Source: DATDVL01 sp035290025 (GTDB taxonomy: Archaea; Nanobdellota; Nanobdellia; SCGC-AAA011-G17; DATDVL01). From it: a stretch of DNA of 12,672 nucleotides. Made by a program: the position numbers and the translations under genes. Below are positions 5,842 to 11,812 of this stretch, in pieces. The notes under the pieces are model-generated. The model saw only the letters and a list, made by a program, of their open reading frames with translations. It made no database searches and was not told the DNA's origin. The stretch lies in NCBI GenBank assembly GCA_035290025.1, contig DATDVL010000064.1:1-12672 (forward strand), written 5' to 3'. The first letter of the stretch is position 1. Every line of letters begins with the position of its first letter.

Positions 5842-6951
5842 TCAATCCTCTTGATGAAGACAATCAGCTCGTTGCATGATTATATCCTTAAACAACGGTC
5901 CTATAAAAGGCTTACTGTTATCCCTTTTTATTTTAATATTCATTCCTAGTTCTGGATAATTCTGCTTCCATTGTATAACTTTATCTGTATGTTTAGAATT
6001 GCTCCAACCAATCATCTTCGTATATATCTCTAATCTTTTGTATCCGTAGAGGTAGATATAATAGTATTTTTTGTCATCTGAGAATGTTGGTTTCAACCCT
6101 AGCATATTCAAAATCTCACCAGTTTCTTGTACTAGAAACTTTGATCGAGAAGAAAAACTTATTACTGGGTAATGATTTCCATGAGTTTTGTAATCTAAAA
6201 ATGATACACAACCATCAGTATCAAAAAGACCCTTAATAAATGAACATAAAATTTCTTGATTATTAACTTTTATTACTTCAGGAATTCTAATATCATTTTT
6301 TCTTCCTGCAGGGATACCTAAAACCTTATTCTTAAACTCCCATAAACCTTTCGAGCATAACTCAAACCCATAAGTTGTTTCATATTCTTTAATGTTTAAG
6401 TCGATGTTATATAATTCTTTAAAAGTTTTTTTCACAAACTGATCATAGTATTTTTTCTCATTTTTATTACCTTTTAATCGATATTCATACTTATCGCCTG
6501 AAAGAAAACCATCACCTAGATGTGCACCAATTTCTTCTGCAAGACTAGGCGTTAGTTTAGTAGGAAGCTTAAGATTCTTCTTTTTTATATCACATGCACT
6601 AAAATTTACTTGGGATGTGTCTAGCTTTTCTGGCTTTTTATCAAAAGTTATATCCACTTCGGGAAGCTTTACTCTTGATATGCCATAATGCCCTTTCCCA
6701 GTTATTGATTCTATTATCTCCGCGCCATATTCTGTGTTTATTGCTTCTTCAGTTGTTCCTTGAAACGAAATAATGTTCTTTAAGACTGCATATGGTAGAC
6801 TACACTTCTCAAATTGATACGCTGCTTTTAAGGTTCCTCCATTAACATTGATTTTATTGCCTAATTCAACCCATGTTAGCTTTGAATATTTTTTAACAAT
6901 TCTCAAGAATTCTTTCTGTTTTCCTTCAGGAAATACCACCCGTTTTTCCAT
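5842..6951 (-). CDS. LAGLIDADG homing endonuclease, free-standing, 369 aa
   Basis: Two LAGLIDADG helices are present: LAEEIGAHLGDGFLS (catalytic D147) and FIKGLFDTDGCVSF (catalytic D246), each followed by a beta-rich DNA-binding half. A monomer with pseudo-twofold symmetry is therefore expected, and both acidic residues suggest activity. Residues ~1-95 form an extra domain containing an HTH-like stretch (TWVELGNKINVNGGTLKAAY). There are no intein splice motifs (no N-terminal Cys/Ser, no C-terminal His-Asn) and the gene interrupts no visible frame. It is T/A-rich compared with its neighbours, a sign of transfer. It ends 36 bases before the tRNA-His 5' end on the same strand, so the two may share a transcript. 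Confidence 0.9.
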   Translation of the reverse strand: MEKRVVFPEGKQKEFLRIVKKYSKLTWVELGNKINVNGGTLKAAYQFEKCSLPYAVLKNIISFQGTTEEAINTEYGAEIIESITGKGHYGISRVKLPEVDITFDKKPEKLDTSQVNFSACDIKKKNLKLPTKLTPSLAEEIGAHLGDGFLSGDKYEYRLKGNKNEKKYYDQFVKKTFKELYNIDLNIKEYETTYGFELCSKGLWEFKNKVLGIPAGRKNDIRIPEVIKVNNQEILCSFIKGLFDTDGCVSFLDYKTHGNHYPVISFSSRSKFLVQETGEILNMLGLKPTFSDDKKYYYIYLYGYKRLEIYTKMIGWSNSKHTDKVIQWKQNYPELGMNIKIKRDNSKPFIGPLFKDIIMQRADCLHQED

Positions 6952-6973
6952 AATTATCCATAATATTTTTTTT

Positions 6974-6982
6974 GTTTTTATA
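6974..6982 (-). promoter_or_regulatory. TATA box for the homing endonuclease gene
   Basis: TATAAAAAC on the minus strand is centred about 28 bases before the ATG at 6951, predicting a leaderless message. The ~100 bases between it and the minD-like gene hold only a short CGGAA/TTCCG hairpin near 7040-7055. Confidence 0.6.
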
Positions 6983-7086
6983 CTCTCATAGGGCGGTTGT
7001 CATGTGTGGCGTACTGCATCCATTCAGGCTATAAGTGTCGGAAAACTTCCGGATTTTGAAGAACTACGAAATCATTGCATTATTAT

Positions 7087-7824
7087 TCAGAATAGGCCAA
7101 GAAACTTCTTACGCTCCGGCAAAGCACTACCCGCCAAACGTGCAGCAAGCTTCACATATGCATCAGCAGCAGGAGACTGCGGATTCAAAAACACCAACGG
7201 CTCCTTACGACGCAACGACTCACGAATACCCGCATCAAAAGGAATAACCGCCAACACGGGAACACCCAAAAACTGCGCAACATTAGCAATAGGAATATCA
7301 TCCTGACTGCCTGCCTTCGTAACCACAACGCCACGACAAGGAACCTGCAAGGATTGTAACACTTGCAACGAACGCAAAGCATCCGTCAACGAAGGCCACT
7401 CCGGAGGAGAAACCACCAAGGTCTCATCAGCAGCATGCAACGCGTGTATATTCTGCTCATGAAGACCAGAAGACGTATCAAGAACTAAAACATCTGTCAT
7501 TAATTCCTGAAGATGCTTTTTCAAACCTTGTAAAGAAACATGACGATCAGCAACTGCCAATGAAGCAGGAACAACCTTCATGCCAGACTTATGCTGATAC
7601 ACAGCATCCTGTATGTGATGTTTCCCCTGCAGCACATGATTCAAATGAATAGGCACCTGCGGAGCACCCAAATGCACACCCACATTAGGGTTCTGCACAT
7701 TCGCATCCACTAACGTAACCTCCTTACCCAACAAAGAAAAAGCCGTAGCCAAGTTAACCGCAGTCGTCGTCTTACCTGAACCACCCTTACCAGAAACAAT
7801 ACCTAAAGAACGCGCATGATACAT
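7087..7824 (-). CDS. minD: MinD/ParA-family ATPase, 245 aa
   Basis: The protein opens with the deviant Walker A GIVSGKGGSGKTTT (residues 8-21, signature Lys13 and catalytic Lys18), then has VTLVDANVQNPNVG (A' region) and a Walker B-type VLVLDTSS. It ends in a short basic-hydrophobic helix (KKFLGLF) like the membrane-targeting tail of MinD, so a membrane-cycling ATPase is more likely than plasmid ParA; no ParB or MinE partner is next to it. GAGGTG seven bases before the ATG at 7824 and a TTTAAAA box about 45 bases upstream support the start and give a short leader. Its cargo (division site, chemoreceptor or pilus machinery) cannot be told. Confidence 0.9.
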   Translation of the reverse strand: MYHARSLGIVSGKGGSGKTTTAVNLATAFSLLGKEVTLVDANVQNPNVGVHLGAPQVPIHLNHVLQGKHHIQDAVYQHKSGMKVVPASLAVADRHVSLQGLKKHLQELMTDVLVLDTSSGLHEQNIHALHAADETLVVSPPEWPSLTDALRSLQVLQSLQVPCRGVVVTKAGSQDDIPIANVAQFLGVPVLAVIPFDAGIRESLRRKEPLVFLNPQSPAADAYVKLAARLAGSALPERKKFLGLF

Positions 7825-7889
7825 TACCGAACACCTCTCATTATAGAATTCAGTCAGATGAATGTTTTAAAGCTTTCTACCCATCAGGG

Positions 7890-8234
7890 TCAAGGAACAA
7901 GACCATATCCTATAGTCCCATCAGAAGGATTAACATGCTGCAAAGAAACTTGCACACCATGACCATACAAATATGTAAGTGTTATATCTGCGAGATTACG
8001 ATCACTCCAAGGAAGATTATTGGTAACAATTTCTAAACGAGCACCTTGAGGAAAACGATGACTGCGGACATCACCCAAAATTTTTCCCATAGCGCCTAAC
8101 ATAGTAGGATGGCGTGTTCTATTCCAAAACCACCCATAATCAATTTCTATAACAGGACAAGAAGGACGACCACATAACTGACCCCAAAATGTGCGACTAT
8201 CAACGGCTTGTACTGTTGCACGAATAGGAAACAT
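7890..8234 (-). CDS. Unrecognised protein, about 114 aa
   Basis: I do not recognise this family. The longer frame (to 8324) would overlap the upstream Nudix-like gene by 65 bases and add an unlikely hydrophobic lead. The ATG at 8234, with AGGT just before it and 25 bases after the upstream stop, is the better start. The protein is compact, mixed alpha/beta and rich in aromatic residues (VIEIDYGWFWNRT), with an apparent alternation of strands (ARLEIVTNN; VQVSLQHV) and helices (HPTMLGAMGKILGDVR; LADITLTYLYGHG). There are no membrane segments and no obvious metal-binding cluster. Same-strand adjacency suggests co-transcription with the Nudix-like gene. Confidence 0.65.
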   Translation of the reverse strand: MFPIRATVQAVDSRTFWGQLCGRPSCPVIEIDYGWFWNRTRHPTMLGAMGKILGDVRSHRFPQGARLEIVTNNLPWSDRNLADITLTYLYGHGVQVSLQHVNPSDGTIGYGLVP

Positions 8235-8259
8235 ACCTATTGGTTTTATTTCATTCCTT

Positions 8260-8709
8260 TTAAACTTTACCTGCAACCATAAAATGTTTTGCAGCAATAA
8301 CCATATTCGCAGAAGATAAATCACCCTGCTTATGCAGCATTTCTAACTCTTCCAAAGAACACCATCGATACTCACCCGACTTTTCAGGAACAGCATTTAT
8401 CATTTCCGCACGATAATGAATTAGTACTACCCATTCTACCTGACCTTTACGCTCCACTTGGCCGAGTATAGGCAAAGGATCACCTACTAAACGAACACGA
8501 ACACCACAATCATCCCATGCCCTAGCAACAGCAACCGCAGCAAACGTTTTCTGATCATCAACACGGCCACCAATAAACTGAAACTTACCTGTAGAAGGAG
8601 CACGATGCACCAAAACTTTACCATCACGGATGATAACGGGACCAGCAGCAAACGTAACCTTCGTAGCAGTACCATCCAACAAAAAACAGGGCATACTATA
8701 CATTTCCAT
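8260..8709 (-). CDS. Nudix-fold protein with a degenerate Nudix box, about 149 aa
   Basis: The region FAAGPVIIRDGKVLVHRAPSTG, then FQFIGGRVDD and the helix AVAVARAWDDCGV, lays out a Nudix hydrolase fold. Compared with the consensus G-x5-E-x7-R-E-U-x-E-E-x-G-U, G48 and G69 are kept, but the first Glu is Lys54, R-E is Ala62-Arg63 and E-E is Asp66-Asp67. Metal-dependent pyrophosphohydrolase activity is therefore doubtful; a nucleotide-binding or sensor role is possible. A GTG start at 8748 would add 13 residues, but a TATA box at 8753-8762 puts transcription start near 8730 and favours the ATG at 8709 (or 8703). Confidence 0.78.
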   Translation of the reverse strand: MEMYSMPCFLLDGTATKVTFAAGPVIIRDGKVLVHRAPSTGKFQFIGGRVDDQKTFAAVAVARAWDDCGVRVRLVGDPLPILGQVERKGQVEWVVLIHYRAEMINAVPEKSGEYRWCSLEELEMLHKQGDLSSANMVIAAKHFMVAGKV

Positions 8710-8751
8710 GATCACACTTACGAGAATACTCTTCTTAAAACTTTTCACAAA

Positions 8752-8762
8752 GATTTATATAA
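8752..8762. promoter_or_regulatory. TATA element shared by two divergent genes
   Basis: GATTTATATAACC reads as a TATA box on both strands. It stands about 38 bases before the rightward ATG (8796), which also has GAGGTG just upstream, and about 48 bases before the leftward ATG (8709). Confidence 0.5.
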
Positions 8763-8795
8763 CCTGTTAGGACAATGAATAGTTGAGGTGTACCC

Positions 8796-9098
8796 ATGGA
8801 ACGATCATTTATTCTAGCCATTGTCTCAGTCTTAGCACTTGTTATTGTAGCACAGTTCTTCCAACCCACAGGTAATGCCGTACGAACCTACGATTTCTGC
8901 GCAAGCATACGATCAAAAACACAATGCGAAACACAAAGCAGCTGCACCTGGACCAATGCTGACGTAGCATTTGGGAATTACTGCATAGGCAATTCAGACT
9001 CAAGAGCAGCACGACTCAACAATATGATGACACAACTAGACTACCATGCCAGCGAAGTAAGCAGACTCAGCAACGAAATGCGACGATTACTCAGCTAA
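8796..9098 (+). CDS. Small membrane-anchored or secreted Cys-containing protein, 100 aa
   Basis: An N-terminal hydrophobic helix (~5-22) works as a signal peptide or anchor and is followed by QPTGNAV, a T-G-N-A motif I associate with exported proteins in Woesearchaeota-like genomes (recollection, not a search). The extracellular part has four cysteines in about 30 residues (FCASIRSKTQCETQSSCTW, then YC), probably two disulfides. The spacing vaguely recalls PSI/plexin-type knots. The C-terminal ~30 residues form an amphipathic helix (LNNMMTQLDYHASEVSRLSNEM) able to coil. GAGGTG lies six bases before the ATG. Function unknown; cell-surface role inferred. Confidence 0.75.
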   Translation: MERSFILAIVSVLALVIVAQFFQPTGNAVRTYDFCASIRSKTQCETQSSCTWTNADVAFGNYCIGNSDSRAARLNNMMTQLDYHASEVSRLSNEMRRLLS

Positions 9099-9118
9099 AT
9101 GTCTTAATTTTTTTATAC

Positions 9119-9469
9119 TTAGAAGAATGGTTTATGATCTAGTACTATCTGCCAACAGTAGGCAATACCTATCAAGATGAGAGGACAGATATAGCACACC
9201 ACACTATTTACTACTTTCTTGTTTAATTGCAAACCCATTTTTGTCAAATAGTAATGCGTCCAATTCCGATCACTATCAAAACTCTTAAATTCCATCGTCG
9301 TCACAAGGCACTGCTTCAATACCAAAAATTGTAACATAATAAGTATCGCAACTGCTGCAACCCATCTCCAATAAAAAAACATCCATGAACTATAGAGCAA
9401 TACTATAATCACCAAATGAAACCAGAAGACCCCACCAAAATCATTATGCTTATAATTATCCTCTTCCAC
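9119..9469 (-). CDS. Three-helix membrane protein, 116 aa, unrecognised
   Basis: Hydrophobic segments at ~14-32, ~33-52 and ~88-110 are separated by a polar loop (EFKSFDSDRNWTHYYLTK). There is a short acidic/His N-terminus (EEDNYKHND). The start is a GTG preceded by GGGGT five bases upstream; no ATG occurs before residue 30, and starting there would lose helix 1. Many aromatic residues but no catalytic motif can be seen. It converges on the Cys-containing protein gene with a 20-base gap. Function unknown. Confidence 0.65.
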   Translation of the reverse strand: MEEDNYKHNDFGGVFWFHLVIIVLLYSSWMFFYWRWVAAVAILIMLQFLVLKQCLVTTMEFKSFDSDRNWTHYYLTKMGLQLNKKVVNSVVCYICPLILIGIAYCWQIVLDHKPFF

Positions 9470-9545
9470 TTTTTACCCCTATATTAGGACTTTTCTTGGT
9501 TTAAAAATATTTCTTACTCTGTTTTCGTATTATCTATAAAATGAA

Positions 9546-9992
9546 CTACTCACAGAATTCTTCCGTACGCTTAATAAAATCCTTTGTTTGCTGATAAAAG
9601 GTGTTCAACAACGGCATATTCACCTCAACCGTTTCCTTAGGACTCAAATGCGCAAGCAAAGCAACATTCTTACGATACTCCTCCTTCTTAGAATACTCCG
9701 CCTTGTCAATAGCCTTCAAATGATAATAAAAATGGATGTCATCCTGAAACTCAGCAGAAATTTTATGCAACAAATCAGCACGCAACTTAGGCAGCTCCGG
9801 AACTGCCTTCACCTTTTTTTTCTTGGCAAGGTACTTCAACACATCAGCAATGCCAAAGTCCATTGCAGAAATCAAACGCTTAATTGTATTTTTAATAACA
9901 TCAGCAGTACGCGTATACTTCAACGTAACATAAATCAAATGATCCGCCCGCTTCAACTCTTCAGCAGCCGATTCATCAACATCTTCTAACAT
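9546..9992 (-). CDS. Helical protein, tandem paralogue A, 148 aa
   Basis: It is all-helical and highly charged, without membrane segments. Its N-terminal half aligns with the upstream gene's product: ADHLIYVTLKYTRTADVIKN matches ADHLASSTYPLVRDAKLLLV. A helix leading to a Lys/Pro-rich stretch (KKKKVKAVPELPKLR) sits where the partner has YKRIPPLNNDF, and both end in a TKxF[IV] helix. The family looks like an uncharacterised archaeal one; a HEPN-like four-helix bundle is possible but unproven. Its start is 10 bases after the upstream stop, so the two form an operon and may make a heterodimer. Confidence 0.78.
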   Translation of the reverse strand: MLEDVDESAAEELKRADHLIYVTLKYTRTADVIKNTIKRLISAMDFGIADVLKYLAKKKKVKAVPELPKLRADLLHKISAEFQDDIHFYYHLKAIDKAEYSKKEEYRKNVALLAHLSPKETVEVNMPLLNTFYQQTKDFIKRTEEFCE

Positions 9993-10002
9993 GTTCTAAC
10001 CG

Positions 10003-10500
10003 TCACATCCCACGCGCATGCGTTGCAATAGCCTTATTATACACACCATTCACCTTGAACACAAATTCTTTCGTGATTTTCAAATAATTCTTCACCTTCG
10101 TAATATCTAATGATTGCATACGGAAATCATGATCTGCCATAATAAAACGATCAGCACCCCGCCTAAACTCAATAGGGGAATTTTTCTGATGGTCCAAAAT
10201 ACCCTTAATATCCTGCAAAACCATCACACCCTCACGAGAAAAACCATACCGAGGGACACACTTCTCCTTAAACGCATAGAATTGTGAAGAAAAATCATTA
10301 TTCAAGGGAGGAATACGCTTGTACATCTTCTCATAATGCAGAACAGCCTCCATACCCTTTGTCAAGGCCTTAAACATGTTCTCCGTAATGACTAATAATA
10401 ACTTTGCATCCCTCACCAAAGGATATGTAGAAGATGCCAGATGATCAGCAGTCTGAAAAGCCTTATTTGCCTCGTCTACCAAGCGTTGAAAGGTTTGCAT
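10003..10500 (-). CDS. Helical protein, tandem paralogue B, 165 aa
   Basis: Shared features with paralogue A are ADHL at the start of helix 1, a long helix with AKLLLVITENMFKALTKG, a PPLNNDF linker and a C-terminal helix KNYLKITKEFVFKVN. It has an additional central segment (SPIEFRRGADRFIMADHDF) with conserved-looking Arg/Asp residues. The ATG at 10500 follows an AT-rich ATATAAAAA on the minus strand about 38 bases upstream, giving a short leader without Shine-Dalgarno. Function unknown. The first gene of the pair is the longer one, so A may be the diverged copy. Confidence 0.8.
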   Translation of the reverse strand: MQTFQRLVDEANKAFQTADHLASSTYPLVRDAKLLLVITENMFKALTKGMEAVLHYEKMYKRIPPLNNDFSSQFYAFKEKCVPRYGFSREGVMVLQDIKGILDHQKNSPIEFRRGADRFIMADHDFRMQSLDITKVKNYLKITKEFVFKVNGVYNKAIATHARGM

Positions 10501-10575
10501 ACAAGGAATGTAACTAGTGGGGATTAATAAAGGTTTTTATATTAATCACTCAAAAATAGTTTAAAAAAAGAAAAA

Positions 10576-10629
10576 GGGCTGGCAAAAAACGCAAACCCAC
10601 TCCCTCTGAAAAGAGAGACGTTAATCGCA
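10576..10629 (+). pseudogene. Decayed copy of the downstream class II tRNA
   Basis: GGGCTGGC matches GGGTTGGC of the intact gene. After a scrambled D-arm, ACTCCC-TCTGAAAA-GAGAGACG and TTAATCGCA match its anticodon arm and variable arm apart from small indels. The anticodon stem no longer pairs cleanly, and the T-arm and 3' acceptor are absent, so it cannot fold as a tRNA. Confidence 0.65.
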
Positions 10630-10700
10630 TTTTCTTTATAGAACTTGTTTATTTAAACTTATCGATCGGAAGATTTTCGGAAATTTTACCACAACGCATA

Positions 10701-10708
10701 TTAAATAT
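10701..10708 (+). promoter_or_regulatory. TATA box for the class II tRNA
   Basis: TTAAATAT is centred about 25 bases before the predicted first base of the tRNA. Confidence 0.5.
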
Positions 10709-10728
10709 TTTTCATTAAAATACTTAGC

Positions 10729-10830
10729 GCTGGGTTGGCGGAACGGTAAACGCACTCCCCTGAAAAGGGAGAGACGTTAATCGCAATGTCATGTGGGTTC
10801 GAAACGCTAGCGAGAATCCCACACCCAGCG
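10729..10830 (+). tRNA. Class II tRNA with GAA anticodon and T-loop intron
   Basis: Acceptor GCTGGGT pairs with ACCCAGC. T8-G9 and a D-arm GCGGAACGGTAAACGC follow, the pattern of Leu-type class II tRNAs. The anticodon arm is CTCCC-CTGAAAA-GGGAG, placing GAA (Phe) at 34-36. The long variable arm is GACGTT-AATCGC-AATGTC (6 bp with one G-T), and the T-arm is GTGGG/CCCAC. A 13-base insert interrupts the T-loop. The discriminator is G73, as in Ser tRNAs, and no CCA is encoded. The stem can extend by two more pairs (C-1:G73 and G-2:C74). Long arm plus G73 favour SerRS, the D-arm looks like Leu, and the anticodon says Phe, so the amino acid identity is open. Confidence 0.8.
10804..10816 (+). other. 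13-nt intron in the tRNA T-loop (position 59/60)
   Basis: The outer helix is the T-stem GTGGG/CCCAC. The central 4-bp helix is TTCG/CGAG, with 3-base bulges AAA and AAT. Cutting after the second base of each bulge removes ACGCTAGCGAGAA and leaves TTCGAAT, the canonical T-loop. This is what the archaeal BHB endonuclease rule predicts; 59/60 introns are known from Thermoproteales. Confidence 0.75.
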
Positions 10831-10845
10831 CATCCATTAAACACT

Positions 10846-11376
10846 TTACAGTGCTGGTTGTTGACTCAATAGTTTCACCCATGTGGTTACTTCATTTTTA
10901 GCACGAACAAAAACGTTTCTACGCTTAGGTAGATTATCTGGAAGACTAGTAACTATCTCACGAGCACACATTGCCATAAATCCTAAACCTAATGAGTGTA
11001 CGCCGAAACATTCTAATGGTAAGCCTGCAGTACCTACCGTATAACCCTTCTTCTTTGAAAAATCTCTTTTTTCTTCCAACTCTATGCTAAGCATTCCCGA
11101 CTCTTCAATCGATCCTTCAAGATATTCCATTCGGGCAATGTTATTTCTTGGGTATTTCCTACTTAGAAAAGTCCCTACAGCACCACCAAGACCTGCACTA
11201 ACACCTCCTGAAGAATGACTGATAACACCACCTATAATGTAGACTAATGGCACTAACGCATGTATGTCTCTTGCGAGATCATATTTGTCACCACCTGTAA
11301 ACCAGTTATAACCTGTTAATACAACTCTGACACTATCTGTTACACAGTTGTCTATCGTTTTCAAAGGGTTTTTCAT
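10846..11376 (-). CDS. Unrecognised membrane-associated protein, 176 aa
   Basis: A polar N-terminus with VLTGYNWFTGGDKYDLARD precedes a hydrophobic, glycine-rich segment (~41-73; VPLVYIIGGVISHSSGGVSAG), probably one or two short membrane helices. A basic/acidic region (RMEYLEGSIEESGMLSIELEEKRDF) and a second weakly hydrophobic Gly-rich patch (LGLGFMAMCA) follow. No family is recognised. Codon use (more T-ending codons) is unlike NAC and the His-rich gene next to it, so it may be acquired. Its 3' end lies 15 bases from the end of the convergent tRNA. An AATATA-type TATA box is placed about 22-26 bases before the ATG. Confidence 0.65.
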   Translation of the reverse strand: MKNPLKTIDNCVTDSVRVVLTGYNWFTGGDKYDLARDIHALVPLVYIIGGVISHSSGGVSAGLGGAVGTFLSRKYPRNNIARMEYLEGSIEESGMLSIELEEKRDFSKKKGYTVGTAGLPLECFGVHSLGLGFMAMCAREIVTSLPDNLPKRRNVFVRAKNEVTTWVKLLSQQPAL

Positions 11377-11439
11377 AAATCTTTAAATAATCTATATTAT
11401 TTAAGTCTTGTGTTCTATATCTACTCTATAGTAACAATG

Positions 11440-11772
11440 TTATTCTTTTGACTGCAACTCAAGAATAGCCTTCGCCAAATCACCATTACAAGATTCTAAT
11501 TTCTCACGAGCAACCTCCAAAGAGACACCCGCAGCATCAGCAACCGTCTTAACATCAGCATCGTTCATAACAGAAACTTCCTCAATATCACCTGTAATCT
11601 GCAAGGACTCTTGACCCATCATATTCACTTTCATAACCTGAGGATGCTTAATAACCAAATCCTTACCCGCAACTGTCTTAATAATAACTTCAGTAGCATC
11701 AATAGATTCCTGCTTCACCCCAAGCTTCTTCATCGCCTGCTCCATAGCCTTCTTATTCATACCGGGAAACAT
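11440..11772 (-). CDS. nac: Nascent polypeptide-associated complex protein (archaeal NAC)
   Basis: The length (110 aa) and order match archaeal NAC: an N-terminal FPGMNKKAMEQAMKKLG helix that contacts the ribosome, a NAC beta-barrel (ATEVIIKTVAGKDLVIKHPQ ... LQITGDIEEVS) and a C-terminal UBA domain (DVKTVADAAGVSLEVAREKL ... GDLAKAILEL). It forms homodimers that bind emerging chains at the ribosome exit. A TATA box centred 26 bases before the ATG gives a leaderless transcript. The promoter block overlaps the region just past the stop of the upstream His-rich gene, so NAC can be transcribed independently of it. Confidence 0.96.
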   Translation of the reverse strand: MFPGMNKKAMEQAMKKLGVKQESIDATEVIIKTVAGKDLVIKHPQVMKVNMMGQESLQITGDIEEVSVMNDADVKTVADAAGVSLEVAREKLESCNGDLAKAILELQSKE

Positions 11773-11792
11773 ATACCTATGACAAGAATAAC

Positions 11793-11809
11793 CCTATAAA
11801 AAACTAACG
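11793..11809 (-). promoter_or_regulatory. NAC promoter (shared 17-base block)
   Basis: Plus-strand CCTATAAAAAACTAACG reads on the minus strand as CGTTAG upstream of TTTTTTATAGG. It is centred ~27 bases before the ATG and nearly identical to the block at 12392-12408. Confidence 0.6.
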
Positions 11810-11812
11810 GCA

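Noticed and set aside
5842..6951. Intein or group I intron hosting the LAGLIDADG domain
   Set aside because: No splice-junction residues at either end, its own start codon and TATA box, and no interrupted host frame on either side.
7010..7086. C/D box small RNA between the endonuclease and minD-like genes
   Set aside because: A CTGA and an ATGATT-like box occur on the minus strand, but the C box is imperfect and no D'/C' pair or guide match could be shown.
7004..7306. Plus-strand frames covering the 3' part of the minD-like gene
   Set aside because: They lie antisense to a gene with a complete P-loop ATPase signature and show no family features.
9588..9989. 133-codon plus-strand frame opposite the helical protein A gene
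   Set aside because: It is the complement of a better-supported frame whose product aligns with the adjacent paralogue; its translation is low-complexity with no start signals.
10727..10831. Selenocysteine tRNA, because the acceptor stem can extend to 9 bp
   Set aside because: The anticodon is GAA rather than TCA, the D-stem is only about 3 bp, and the T-stem is 5 bp, giving the wrong overall geometry.
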